Source: a virus. Taken from it: a stretch of 64,000 nucleotides of DNA. Shown here in pieces: positions 1 through 8,557 of this stretch (the stretch's first letter is position 1; each line of letters starts with the position of its first letter). The DNA is taken from positions 1 to 64,000 of IMG/VR virus record IMGVR_UViG_3300033064_005393. One strand, given 5' to 3'. Below the pieces are notes generated by a model. That model did not search any database, was not told the origin of the DNA, and saw only the letters and a program-made list of their open reading frames with translations. A program made the position numbers and the translations under genes.

Positions 1-50
1 CCACTGATTTCTTGATTTTCAGATGTACCACTGATTTCGTCAGTTAACAT
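1..50 (-). CDS. partial unknown protein, 5' end only
   Basis: An ATG on the minus strand at 50-48 overlaps the TAA stop of the glycosyltransferase upstream of it (TAATG), the same coupling used by other gene pairs in this operon. The 16 complete codons to the window edge stay open and read MLTDEISGTSENQEISG with an incomplete last codon. The octamer ATCAGTGG occurs twice in this short stretch. Nothing can be said of function; the coupling suggests one more gene of the surface-sugar operon. It could also be a chance short open frame. Confidence 0.4.
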   Translation of the reverse strand, partial: MLTDEISGTSENQEIS

Positions 51-859
51 TAATCGATTGTCTCTTGGTAGTTTATGTTTCTGTCTTCTGTAAAAAAGTA
101 TTCTTTTTTTGCAGATTCAATCCAAAAACTAACTTCGTTGGGTGATATTTTTTGTTCACCATTTTTATAATTCCAAAATATAGAACCAGTTCTCAAGTTG
201 ATATGTTTGTATCCAATTTTTGGTATTGTCATAAGTTTTGCAGAGTTGTATGTCATTCTCAATAGAAATTCATAAACAAAAGTTAATTTCATTGAGGACT
301 TAAATCCTCCAAAATCTTGGAAAGTTTGTTTCTTGATAACCATTCCTGAAGTTTGGAAATTTTGGTAGTTAATCAAAAGTTCATTTGTTAGATAACCAAT
401 TTCGTTGTTCATTGACGCTGCGAATGTTGCTTCGTTGGTAAATCCTGCGAAAGCACCTTTTTCATCAACATCAACAACCAAAGGTAAAAACCCTTCGTGA
501 TTGGGATATGCTTCGATGTAATTTTTAACATTCTTAAACCAAATATTTGCATATTCATCATCGAATTCTAAAAATGAAACATACTTACTTTTAGCATTTT
601 CCACACCCAAATTTATTTGTGATGAAAAATCAAATTTACCTTTATTGTGAATTAAATTTACAGTAAGACCGCTGTAGTCATAACCTTCTAAAATTGTCTT
701 TAGTGTTTCTTCACCCGAGTGTACGATTACAACCTCATTTGGTGTGATTGATTGGTTTATCAATGATGTTATACATCTTTCCAAATACATAGAAAAATCC
801 AAATGCTTGGAACTTTCAATTGGAATGATTACCGAAATATCTATAGTTTCTTTTTCCAT
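50..859 (-). CDS. family 2 (GT-A) glycosyltransferase
   Basis: The N-terminus DISVIIPIE followed by a helix-rich Rossmann-like half is typical of GT2 nucleotide-sugar transferases, and FLEFDDEY (near residue 100) sits where the metal-binding DxD-like motif is expected. The later GMVIKKQTFQDFGGF segment matches the acceptor-side part of GT2 enzymes. I place the start at ATG 859, one base after the stop of the upstream gene, rather than at a TTG six codons earlier (877) that would overlap it. The donor and acceptor sugars cannot be told from sequence. It lies in an operon with nucleotide-sugar enzymes, so it probably decorates a phage or host glycan. Confidence 0.75.
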   Translation of the reverse strand: MEKETIDISVIIPIESSKHLDFSMYLERCITSLINQSITPNEVVIVHSGEETLKTILEGYDYSGLTVNLIHNKGKFDFSSQINLGVENAKSKYVSFLEFDDEYANIWFKNVKNYIEAYPNHEGFLPLVVDVDEKGAFAGFTNEATFAASMNNEIGYLTNELLINYQNFQTSGMVIKKQTFQDFGGFKSSMKLTFVYEFLLRMTYNSAKLMTIPKIGYKHINLRTGSIFWNYKNGEQKISPNEVSFWIESAKKEYFFTEDRNINYQETID

Positions 860-860
860 T

Positions 861-1925
861 TTAGTTATTTTCTTCAATTTTTAATTTCTCTAATTGTTCT
901 GAGAATGATTCTTTTCGTGTGTTAAGGTATTCTTGAAATATGTTGTTTACGTGATCGTCAAAAACTATTTCATCTTGATATCTACCTGCGGTTTCGTATC
1001 CCGATTGGTATAATTTTTCAGATATATTATCTTCCAACCAATTTTGAATAAACTCAGCTAAAACATCGACGACTTGATTAAAATCAAAAGTCCAAATACC
1101 ATTATGGTCATTCATCCATTCGGGTTTAAGATTTGGTACTTTACCAATAACAGGGGTACCGACAGCCATAGATTCAATAGGGTATGTACCGAAAGCTGAT
1201 TCGACATCCACCCACACTGAAACAAAACTTTCTTTTAAAACTCCTGTCAAATCTTTTTGTGACACTCCACGAATATCTCTAAAAGTAATCCATCTAAATT
1301 GAGGAAACTTCAAGTAGAAAGTTTTCACAATTTTTGCAGTATCACGTGGCTCACGACACTGAATAGAAATAATAGGTTTTGCGGGCTTATCCTTTTTTTC
1401 AAAAATACTTGGAATCAATGGTTCAACAACATCGAACGTAACTCCTCGTTGAACTGTTTCAATATATTGTTTTTGTTCGATTGAAGTTGTAATACATTTT
1501 AAGAATCCAAATTGAGACCAATTTGAGCCTGGTGGTAGTGTTTCCAACATATGATCGTATGCCTGACAAAGAATAATTTTACCAGATGCAATATTGGACA
1601 GCTGTTCTAATACGTGTCCGTAAAGTTCAGGTATTACTACAAAATCTTCAGGTGCGATTTGAAGTTCTTGACCTTCAATTGCCGTGTGTGGGATTTTCAT
1701 ATATTCTTCACCCAACCAATCACCTACTCCTTTGTAGTCTTTAGCTTCGTGTAGGATTATTGAGTTATATCCTTGTTTTAGTAGTGAGTTAGCCATTTGA
1801 TAAATGTATCTAACACCACCTTTTGGGTTGCCTTTTGTGTCTTGTACTAGGAAATAAATTCTTGATTTTTTATTGCCTAAATTTTCAATAGCTCTTTCAA
1901 CCTTTTTTATAGTTTCTGCGTCCAT
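861..1925 (-). CDS. GT-B fold glycosyltransferase (group 1/GT4-like)
   Basis: The 354-residue protein starts with a Rossmann-type strand RIYFLVQD and a glycine-containing loop (KGGVRYIYQMANSL), as in GT4 enzymes. The C-terminal half carries FGTYPIESMAVGTPVIG (near residues 245-261), the conserved donor-binding region in which the Glu contacts the nucleotide sugar. It should transfer a sugar from an activated donor in the cytoplasm. Its stop is one base from the start of the downstream GT2 gene, indicating translational coupling. The final 25 residues are charged and probably form a helix. Substrate is unknown. Confidence 0.75.
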   Translation of the reverse strand: MDAETIKKVERAIENLGNKKSRIYFLVQDTKGNPKGGVRYIYQMANSLLKQGYNSIILHEAKDYKGVGDWLGEEYMKIPHTAIEGQELQIAPEDFVVIPELYGHVLEQLSNIASGKIILCQAYDHMLETLPPGSNWSQFGFLKCITTSIEQKQYIETVQRGVTFDVVEPLIPSIFEKKDKPAKPIISIQCREPRDTAKIVKTFYLKFPQFRWITFRDIRGVSQKDLTGVLKESFVSVWVDVESAFGTYPIESMAVGTPVIGKVPNLKPEWMNDHNGIWTFDFNQVVDVLAEFIQNWLEDNISEKLYQSGYETAGRYQDEIVFDDHVNNIFQEYLNTRKESFSEQLEKLKIEENN

Positions 1926-1926
1926 T

Positions 1927-2196
1927 TTAAAATTTTGTTAATATGTTATGTTTTAATAAGGTATTAAAAGCCAATTTAAAAGGAATACTTAAGTCCGATT
2001 GGTTAGTAATACCTAAAGTTTCGTCGAGTTCTTTATGTTCACTCATTATAACTTCAACCATCAATTTTGACATTTCATATTTGATTGTACTGAATTGATT
2101 GTCAGAATTTTCTTCACCATCTTTAGGTGGAATGGATAAGTAAGTTTCGAATCTTTCTAAATCCAAGTAGTAATATTCGTTAAAAATTTTGATCAT
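1927..2196 (-). CDS. hypothetical protein, 89 aa
   Basis: A small protein with no family I recognise. It starts MIKIFNEYYYLDLERFETYL and has a mixed charged, probably helical C-terminal half (residues 35-89) with no membrane segment. It sits two bases from both neighbours, between the HAD-like gene and a glycosyltransferase, so it is a real cotranscribed gene rather than a chance frame. A role as accessory subunit to a neighbour is possible but not shown. Confidence 0.6.
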   Translation of the reverse strand: MIKIFNEYYYLDLERFETYLSIPPKDGEENSDNQFSTIKYEMSKLMVEVIMSEHKELDETLGITNQSDLSIPFKLAFNTLLKHNILTKF

Positions 2197-2198
2197 AA

Positions 2199-2798
2199 TT
2201 ATAAATTTAGTTGTTGGTATAATTTTGTGAATTCCTCTAAACTTTCGATTGTGTAATCTGAAGGAGAATTTATGTTGTAAGTGGTTAAAAACTTGACGGT
2301 TTTTTTGTCTGATGGTTTCGATGATAAAATTTTTGGATTAGAAGTTAATACTAAGTCAAAATTATCCCAAACTCTATCGAAGGTTACCTCAGAATAAAAA
2401 AGGTAATTCTCAATTAAACAACCATATTTTGAAAGAAAGAATAAAGTTGCTGGTTTTGATTTTTGTATTTCTTCAGAGATAATCCAAATTTCCTGATTGT
2501 TTCTTAAATCCTGATATATGTCATTTAGGGTTGCGAATGTATTTGGAACTGTTGACCCTGCGTGACCAAATATGTTCATAGGAAAATCCACAAATAAAAA
2601 ATCATAAAATGAGTCTTTTGATGGGAATTTAAAATGATCCATCATATTTTCAGAAGTTACTGGTAATTCCAGAGAGTATTCAAACTTTTCTTCACCTTCT
2701 TCCATTACGTAGTCATCTATAAAAAATTTTTGGTAAACCTGTCCCATTTTACCGATAGTATCTCTTAAAACTCCATTTACGTCTATTGCTATTTTCAT
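2199..2798 (-). CDS. HAD-like protein with variant motif I
   Basis: The N-terminus MKIAIDVNGVLRDT matches HAD motif I (DxDGVxxD/T), but the second Asp is Asn (D6, N8), which in many HAD members lowers or abolishes phosphatase activity. A Ser/Thr motif II candidate lies in EIWIISEE (near 118-125) and Lys residues follow (QKSKPATLF). At 199 residues it has room for a small cap domain. The start codon overlaps the stop of phoH by four bases (ATGA). It could be a nucleotidase-like protein or a non-catalytic binding protein; substrate unknown. Confidence 0.55.
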   Translation of the reverse strand: MKIAIDVNGVLRDTIGKMGQVYQKFFIDDYVMEEGEEKFEYSLELPVTSENMMDHFKFPSKDSFYDFLFVDFPMNIFGHAGSTVPNTFATLNDIYQDLRNNQEIWIISEEIQKSKPATLFFLSKYGCLIENYLFYSEVTFDRVWDNFDLVLTSNPKILSSKPSDKKTVKFLTTYNINSPSDYTIESLEEFTKLYQQLNL

Positions 2799-3517
2799 TC
2801 CTCGTATCTTTTTAAAATTTCACTTATCAGTGGGTTACGGATAATATCATCAACACTAAAGTTGAATATACCAATATTTTTAATATTTCTAAATCTTTCG
2901 ATTGCATCGTATAGTCCTGAGTGTGTTATATCTTTATATCTGTCAGTTTGTTCCAAATCACCTGATATAAAAAATTTGGAATTGTGACCTATTCTAGTCA
3001 TCAAAAGTTTCATTTGTTTCGGTGTACAGTTTTGAGCTTCTTCAAAAATTAAAATAGAATTATCAATGTTCATTCCTCTCATATATGCCAAAGCGAATAC
3101 CTCAACAATGTCATACTCTTTTAATTTTTCTTTAACGTCTTTTCCGACAATTTTATTCAAAAGATAGTAGGATGGGAAAATGTAAGGATCAAGTTTTTCT
3201 TCTACATTTCCTGGTAGTGATCCTAACTTTTCTTCCGCTTCAACTGCAGGTCTTACTATAATGATTTTTTCGTATGGTGTATCAGGGTTGACTAATAAAT
3301 CTATCGCAGCTTTCATTGAGATATAAGATTTACCAACACCTGCAGGTCCACTACAAATTGTTATTTCATTTTTTTCTAAAGTTTCAAAATAATGTCTTTG
3401 ATTGTCAGTTAAAAAATTTTTCCTGATTGGTTTGTTTATGATATTTTGTATTAATTCTTTTCTTGATTGACGAGGGTTACTCGTCGGAGTTACCTCAGGT
3501 TTTCTTCTAACTGCCAT
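2795..3517 (-). CDS. phoH: PhoH-family ATPase
   Basis: PhoH proteins are P-loop NTPases related to the helicase-like half of RNases and common in phages. Here Walker A is GPAGVGKS (residues 57-64), followed by IIIVRPAVEAEEKLGSLPG, a PhoH signature, and the Walker B region LIFEEAQN (156-163) and FISGDLEQTDR, which is the sensor-like motif of the family. The first 35 residues are a basic extension. It is coupled to the HAD-like gene downstream. PhoH is often used as a phage marker gene; its actual role in infection (RNA handling or phosphate stress) is not settled. Confidence 0.9.
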   Translation of the reverse strand: MAVRRKPEVTPTSNPRQSRKELIQNIINKPIRKNFLTDNQRHYFETLEKNEITICSGPAGVGKSYISMKAAIDLLVNPDTPYEKIIIVRPAVEAEEKLGSLPGNVEEKLDPYIFPSYYLLNKIVGKDVKEKLKEYDIVEVFALAYMRGMNIDNSILIFEEAQNCTPKQMKLLMTRIGHNSKFFISGDLEQTDRYKDITHSGLYDAIERFRNIKNIGIFNFSVDDIIRNPLISEILKRYEE

Positions 3518-3533
3518 ATTTTTATTTCTTAGA

Positions 3534-4667
3534 TTAATTTTTTACTAGTTCTCTAGTTGTTGGTTTCTGCATAAATTCACGTCTGTAAATTGTTTTTCCG
3601 TGATCGGGACTTTCATAGATGTAAACTTTGTCTTCTTGTTCTTTTTGAACTTGTTCGTTAATCCATTGATACGTTTTTTTCATACCTTCAATTAATTTAG
3701 ATTTAGACTCCCATCCGACTTTTTCTTTGAATAGTTTGTTGTCAGAGTTTCTACCTCTAACGCCAATTGGACACTTAAAACCATACTTGTTTAAAAAGTC
3801 TTCTCCGTCTAAATTTTTTATGGTAATACTCTTACCTGAAATATCAATTACCATCTGAGCCAATTGATTTATTGTTACCATTTCTTCAGATCCAATATTA
3901 ACAGGCCCAATAAAATCTGATTCCATAAGTCTGAGTACTGATTCAACACACTCATCAACATATAGGAATGAACGTGTCTGTTGACCGTCTCCCCACACTT
4001 CTAATTCGTATTCAGGTCTTGGTTGATTGGGAATTTTATCCCGATCATTAACCTCCGCCGATTTTCTACACATCGCAGCTGGTGATTTTTCTTTACCACC
4101 TTTCCAAGTTCCCTGTGGTCCGAATATATTGTGGAATCTGGCAATTCTTACATCCAACCCATAGTTTTTATGGAATGCAAGATATACCCTTTCCGAAAAT
4201 AGTTTTTCCCATCCATATTCTGAATCGGGATTTGCTGGGTATGCCGATGACTCCTCAAGATTTAGATTGTTTGGGTCCATTTGATTGTGTTCAGGGTACA
4301 TACAAGCGGATGAAGAATAGAACACTTTTTTAACACCTTTATTTGAACATTCTTTAACCACGTTTAGATTAATGAGAGAGGAGTTGTGCATCACGTTAGC
4401 GTCATTTTCACCGGTAAAAATATAACCAGCACCACCCATATCTGCCGCCAATTGATATACCTCTTCAATCGTATCGTCTATAACTAAAGAAACAACATTT
4501 GGGTCTTTTAAATCTCCAATAATAAACTCATTACAGATATCATCTTGATTGAAATATTCGTGCCTTTTTATGTCGCACACACGAACCCAATGTCCTTCAG
4601 ACTTTAATCTTTTTGCTAAGTGACCGCCAATAAAACCACCACCGCCTAAAACTACTACTTTTTTCAT
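3534..4667 (-). CDS. GDP-mannose 3,5-epimerase-like SDR enzyme
   Basis: This extended short-chain dehydrogenase/epimerase has the NAD-binding motif GGGGFIGGH (residues 8-16) and the YxxxK pair Y151/K155. Residues matching the two acid/base catalysts of plant GDP-mannose 3,5-epimerase are present: Cys122 in SSSACMYP and Lys202 in CRKSAE. The AADMGGAGYIF segment is likewise typical of that enzyme. It would convert GDP-mannose to GDP-galactose or GDP-gulose for surface glycans. It overlaps the dehydrogenase gene by four bases (ATGA). A different NDP-sugar specificity cannot be ruled out, but the Cys/Lys pair favours the GME group. Confidence 0.75.
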   Translation of the reverse strand: MKKVVVLGGGGFIGGHLAKRLKSEGHWVRVCDIKRHEYFNQDDICNEFIIGDLKDPNVVSLVIDDTIEEVYQLAADMGGAGYIFTGENDANVMHNSSLINLNVVKECSNKGVKKVFYSSSACMYPEHNQMDPNNLNLEESSAYPANPDSEYGWEKLFSERVYLAFHKNYGLDVRIARFHNIFGPQGTWKGGKEKSPAAMCRKSAEVNDRDKIPNQPRPEYELEVWGDGQQTRSFLYVDECVESVLRLMESDFIGPVNIGSEEMVTINQLAQMVIDISGKSITIKNLDGEDFLNKYGFKCPIGVRGRNSDNKLFKEKVGWESKSKLIEGMKKTYQWINEQVQKEQEDKVYIYESPDHGKTIYRREFMQKPTTRELVKN

Positions 4668-5818
4668 ATTTTAACTTTTTGACCTAATATTAATGTTTTT
4701 TCTTCCACAAATCTCACCTTGTTTCCATACTTAGAGATCAATTCTTTTTCTAAACTATTTCTAACCAAATCGGTTTCATATATAAAACAAGTATACCCCT
4801 CATCCAACAAAGAATAAAGTAATAATAATTGTTGGGAATCTGTGGTTATGTTTATACCCTTTTTGTATGTAATAGAATCAAATATGAGAGGAAAATTTTT
4901 GTTTGGATTTTCTGTAATAACTTTATTGGTTAAAAATTTAAGATGATTGTTATTGAATTCGTCAATAACATTTGGGATATTGAAATGTAGTCCAATCTTA
5001 TCTGCGTGTTTTCCGAGTGCTCTGTTGTCACGTGGGAGACAAGGTCCACCAAACCCATAACCAAATTTCAGAAACTTATTTCCAACTCTCGAATCTGAAC
5101 CAATAGTGTCCAACACTGTTGATATTTCGTCTTTAATACCAGTATTATGACAAATTTGACCGATCATATTTGCAAAACTAATTTTTGTCGTGAGGTAACA
5201 GTTTATACCTATTTTGGTAATTTCTGCCGCTGTTGGTGTCATCTCTTTAAACACAACATCTTGGGTGAACTTCCTATAAACCTCTTTAATGTCTGAGGTA
5301 TCGTCTGTAGGTCTGTTACCCAAAAGGATGAAGTCACAATTCATAAGGTCCTCGATAATGTTACCTTGACGTATAAACTCAGGATTATAAAAGACTTTTA
5401 TTCCATACTGATTTAATTTTTCTTGGACCGTATCTGTATAACCTGGATTTACTGTACAACCGATAACAAACTTTTTGTTTGATAAATCTATTTGATGTGA
5501 TAAATTGATAAAGTCGTTTACTACCATATCCACAAAAGCGTGGTCGTAGTCTCCGTCGGGGAGAGATGGTGTTGCAACAAATGTAAAAATTAGATCGGTA
5601 TTTCGGATAATTTCCGAATTGTGTGTTGTAAATTGTATTTTACGAGACACCTCAAGATATTCCTCAATAAGAGGTTCGTCCGTTTTATATGTTCTGTTGT
5701 TCAAACTATCAATATAAGATTGATTAAAGTCCGAACCAATTACCTCAAATCCTTTATTTTCTGCCAATAAAGAAAAAGATAATCCTAATTTACCAATACC
5801 GATTACTCCAATTTTCAT
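4664..5818 (-). CDS. UDP-glucose/GDP-mannose dehydrogenase family enzyme
   Basis: Members oxidise a nucleotide sugar to its uronic acid in two NAD-dependent steps. The Rossmann motif is GIGKLG (residues 7-12); NPEFIRQGNIIED (145-157), the central helix with Lys202 (AEITKIGIN), and GFGGPCLPRD with catalytic Cys260 are all present. At 384 residues it is a little shorter than the usual 390-450. It could act on UDP-glucose, UDP-N-acetylmannosamine or GDP-mannose; sequence alone does not decide. It is followed by the epimerase with a four-base overlap, so the pair probably feeds the glycosyltransferases around it. Confidence 0.85.
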   Translation of the reverse strand: MKIGVIGIGKLGLSFSLLAENKGFEVIGSDFNQSYIDSLNNRTYKTDEPLIEEYLEVSRKIQFTTHNSEIIRNTDLIFTFVATPSLPDGDYDHAFVDMVVNDFINLSHQIDLSNKKFVIGCTVNPGYTDTVQEKLNQYGIKVFYNPEFIRQGNIIEDLMNCDFILLGNRPTDDTSDIKEVYRKFTQDVVFKEMTPTAAEITKIGINCYLTTKISFANMIGQICHNTGIKDEISTVLDTIGSDSRVGNKFLKFGYGFGGPCLPRDNRALGKHADKIGLHFNIPNVIDEFNNNHLKFLTNKVITENPNKNFPLIFDSITYKKGINITTDSQQLLLLYSLLDEGYTCFIYETDLVRNSLEKELISKYGNKVRFVEEKTLILGQKVKI

Positions 5819-5901
5819 AGTATAAATTATTAACTAATCTAAACAATTTTGACACTAAATAAAGTTATATCAAATAGGGGGTTTTAATTATAAAAATAGT
5901 A

Positions 5902-7416
5902 TCAAACATTTTTAAAAATGTTTTGCCATATTGATAGTAACTTTGGTTTGTGTTGATTAACAAAGGTTAACAGGGATTGAAAATCCTTTTGAAAAAGTGA
6001 TATTTTTTCAGGGTTTTCATTTCTTGTGACTGACTCATAATGATATGCTACGGAATTACCTAATGTTACGTTTTTGAATCCACTAATGAGACATTTTAAA
6101 TTTAGTTCAACATCCTCTAAGCAATCTTCGTAGTTTGTATTAAATCCCCCAAAGTTTTTAAATGTGGTGGTCCTCATCATTAAGAATGCACCTGTATTAC
6201 CTACAAGGTTCTTTTTAAAATTCCAAAAGTTATGGTGACTTTTAAAATGATGGTGACCAACCTGAAGGTTTGTATTACTGTCTGTATATGCAAAGACACC
6301 GGCGTGTTGAACGGTGTTATCTTCAAAGTGTAATCTAATTCCTACAGTACCTGCGGTTTTGTTTATTTTAAATTCTTTTACACATTCACTAATCGCATCG
6401 TTCAAAATTTTTACATCATTGTTCAAAAACAAAACCAACTCTTCATTATTGAGGTGATTAAAGATGACTTCATTATTGATCTTAGCGAAGTTGTAATAAT
6501 CAAATTCAATTAAATTTATTTTCAAATTATCTTTGTACCTATCCTTAATCTCATTCAATTTTTCAAATTCTGATCCTGTGTCGGCAATATAAATTTTGTA
6601 GTTTTCGTACCTTGAAATTTCTGTTATTGAATCAACACAATCAAATAACAAATTGTTATGATTTTTATGTGGTATTACTATAGCCAACGAAGGGTCGTTT
6701 TTCGATGGTTTAATATTAATTGGATTAAAATTAACTTTGTCAGGATAGATGGTCAATGGTAAATGTTCACCATATTTGTCTTTGAATTTTACTTTATTGA
6801 ATTCAAATTCCTGATTTGTTTGACCTACAGATTCGTGAACCAATTCAAATGAATTTGTTACTCCAATCTTAACACCTTTAATGTAATTTGGGACGCAAAA
6901 TGCGTGATCATAAAAGTGAAAACCCTCAATGTATTCATCAAACCTCTCAACAATTTTTGTTTTATTCACTGCAATAAAAACACCATCAACAGTAACAACA
7001 GGTATTATCCCGAACGAAGTGTCTGAATATCTTGAAAGAAATTTCGGTTTGTCTTTTGGTTTGTGCCAAACCTCACCAACCATATGTATATGTAGTTTTT
7101 CCCAATAAACACAAGACTCAGGAAAATGGACACTTCCGGCTTTTCCTAATATACCATACTCAGGGTTATCTTGAAAATCTTTTAAAAGTTTTTTACCCCA
7201 ATTTTTACTCAATTTAACGTCGTTATGAACGAATACCACAATATCGTGAATAGATTCATCTAAACCCATATTATATATTTGGGATAGGGAAAACTGTCTC
7301 ATATTAACACTCATTAGGACCTGAATGTCTTTAAGTCCTGAAGTATCTTTTAAATGTTTGATAAACTCATCGTTTTGTTCGGGAGTTCTATGGGTGGAAA
7401 AAACAACACTTATCAT
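5902..7416 (-). CDS. bifunctional glycosyltransferase with two GT-A domains
   Basis: The protein has two GT2-type domains in a row. Domain 1 (about 1-220) starts MISVVFSTH and has the DxD-like VFVHNDV (N65-D66). Domain 2 (about 240-504) starts SLAIVIPHKN and has LFLNNDVKIL (332-334), followed by GFNTNYEDCLEDVELNLK, the ED-type catalytic-base region of GT2 enzymes. Such double enzymes often build a disaccharide repeat or extend a chain. The start overlaps the stop of the preceding gene by four bases. Sugar specificity is unknown. Confidence 0.8.
   Translation of the reverse strand: MISVVFSTHRTPEQNDEFIKHLKDTSGLKDIQVLMSVNMRQFSLSQIYNMGLDESIHDIVVFVHNDVKLSKNWGKKLLKDFQDNPEYGILGKAGSVHFPESCVYWEKLHIHMVGEVWHKPKDKPKFLSRYSDTSFGIIPVVTVDGVFIAVNKTKIVERFDEYIEGFHFYDHAFCVPNYIKGVKIGVTNSFELVHESVGQTNQEFEFNKVKFKDKYGEHLPLTIYPDKVNFNPINIKPSKNDPSLAIVIPHKNHNNLLFDCVDSITEISRYENYKIYIADTGSEFEKLNEIKDRYKDNLKINLIEFDYYNFAKINNEVIFNHLNNEELVLFLNNDVKILNDAISECVKEFKINKTAGTVGIRLHFEDNTVQHAGVFAYTDSNTNLQVGHHHFKSHHNFWNFKKNLVGNTGAFLMMRTTTFKNFGGFNTNYEDCLEDVELNLKCLISGFKNVTLGNSVAYHYESVTRNENPEKISLFQKDFQSLLTFVNQHKPKLLSIWQNIFKNV
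5904..5923. repeat. 20-bp perfect palindrome at the end of a glycosyltransferase gene
   Basis: AAACATTTTTAAAAATGTTT is a perfect inverted repeat covering the last codons and stop of the two-domain glycosyltransferase. On the minus-strand transcript it could form an AT-only hairpin followed by an imperfect U-rich stretch, so it may be a weak terminator or mRNA 3'-end stabiliser ahead of the 83-base gap before the dehydrogenase gene. Being all A/T apart from two pairs, it could also be chance. Confidence 0.35.
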
Positions 7417-8144
7417 ACTACAAAATTAAAAAAGTTTTTGGCAGATAAATCTTCCACCTCATTAAAATTATGATTGTCAAAATCTTGCCAAGTTCTGATA
7501 CCTTGTCCTTTTTTTGTGTCGGCTCTACCCCTTTTAATTTTTTCTTCAAACTCGATTTTTGTCTTACAAAAGTAGTGGTTAATTTGTGCCACTTCATCTT
7601 TACCTTCGGGGTTAAATGGTCCTGAACCAAGTTTGTTTTCAGGACTTACCCACATACCGTCTGTGTTATGTGGAGTCGTAAAATTGTGTTTGGAGGTAAC
7701 TTTAGAAATTGTTTTAATGTGCCTATTGATTGATTTTTGTCTTTTTGTAAATCTGTTTACAACACTTGACTCACTCTGAGAAAACTCATCAATATTATTA
7801 TCACCAAATAAAACCCAATTAATTGCAATATTGTTGAACATCGAATAGTCTTTGATAAAAGATTTGATGTTGTCGTGTTTTTTTAAAACCAAGTATTCAT
7901 CCACATCGAAGAAAGCCGCCCAGTCGTATATTCCATCATAATTCTTCAAAAAGTGATTGTACTTGGGTACTTGAATATTTTCTCCTATAATTTTATATGT
8001 TTTTACTTGCGGGTGTTTGATTTCAAAATCCCACTCGTGTTGGAAAATAATAATATCATCAAATCCTAATTTTAGGTTATAATCGATCCACTCTTGGATA
8101 TATAAATCTTCATTTTTAGCGACACAAACTAATGCAACTTTCAT
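7413..8144 (-). CDS. GT92/GT2-like glycosyltransferase
   Basis: KVALVCVAKNEDLYIQEWIDYNLKLGFDDIIIF-type N-termini and the metal-binding FFDVDEYL (D80, D82) are the signature of the DUF23/GT92-like group of GT-A enzymes. The C-terminal part INHYFCKTKIEFEEKIKRGRAD is also typical of this group, where it closes the active site. At 243 residues it is a minimal catalytic domain without membrane segments. It is coupled by four-base overlaps to the HAD gene upstream and the double-domain glycosyltransferase downstream. Confidence 0.75.
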   Translation of the reverse strand: MKVALVCVAKNEDLYIQEWIDYNLKLGFDDIIIFQHEWDFEIKHPQVKTYKIIGENIQVPKYNHFLKNYDGIYDWAAFFDVDEYLVLKKHDNIKSFIKDYSMFNNIAINWVLFGDNNIDEFSQSESSVVNRFTKRQKSINRHIKTISKVTSKHNFTTPHNTDGMWVSPENKLGSGPFNPEGKDEVAQINHYFCKTKIEFEEKIKRGRADTKKGQGIRTWQDFDNHNFNEVEDLSAKNFFNFVV

Positions 8145-8557
8145 TGGAATACTTGTATTTTGTGTTCTTTATCGGTTAGTGGTGTCCACTTTCCTTCATA
8201 TCTTGTGGCTCTAACAATGTGATTATCAATCCAATGATAGTTTCCACCTCTTGGTTTATTCATTAATAAATTATGGTACAAATATCCTTGGTTCTTTAAC
8301 CAAATTTCGGTAACCTCACGATGTGATTCTGTTATAGAGGTGAAGAAAGTTATAATGTGTCCCTTACTATACCACTCATTAATCATTTCAATGGATCCTA
8401 CATATGGAACACAAGTTTCCATTCTCGAAGGTTCTTCATTAGGAACGTCTTCGGTGATTGTCCCATCTATATCAATAAGATAATTTTTTAGACCATCAGG
8501 TAATACAGGACTAATGGTATTTCCAAGTAAATTACTTCCCTGTAGATCCAAATCCAT
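8141..8557 (-). CDS. small HAD-family phosphatase
   Basis: Motif I is complete, LIDIDGTITED (D29, D31), motif II is FFTSITESH (near 71-79), and WIDNHIV near residue 109 fits the acidic motif IV region. At 138 residues it has no cap domain, like the small phosphatases found in capsule and heptose pathways. It probably removes phosphate from a sugar phosphate in the surrounding glycan pathway, but this is inferred from context. Its ATG lies inside the dUTPase gene (26-base overlap); no other ATG lies upstream of motif I. Confidence 0.7.
   Translation of the reverse strand: MDLDLQGSNLLGNTISPVLPDGLKNYLIDIDGTITEDVPNEEPSRMETCVPYVGSIEMINEWYSKGHIITFFTSITESHREVTEIWLKNQGYLYHNLLMNKPRGGNYHWIDNHIVRATRYEGKWTPLTDKEHKIQVFQ

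Noticed and set aside
5818-5845. TATACT just before the nucleotide-sugar dehydrogenase start as a promoter
   Set aside because: It touches the ATG and has only a poor -35 (TTGTTT at 16 bases); not supported without data.
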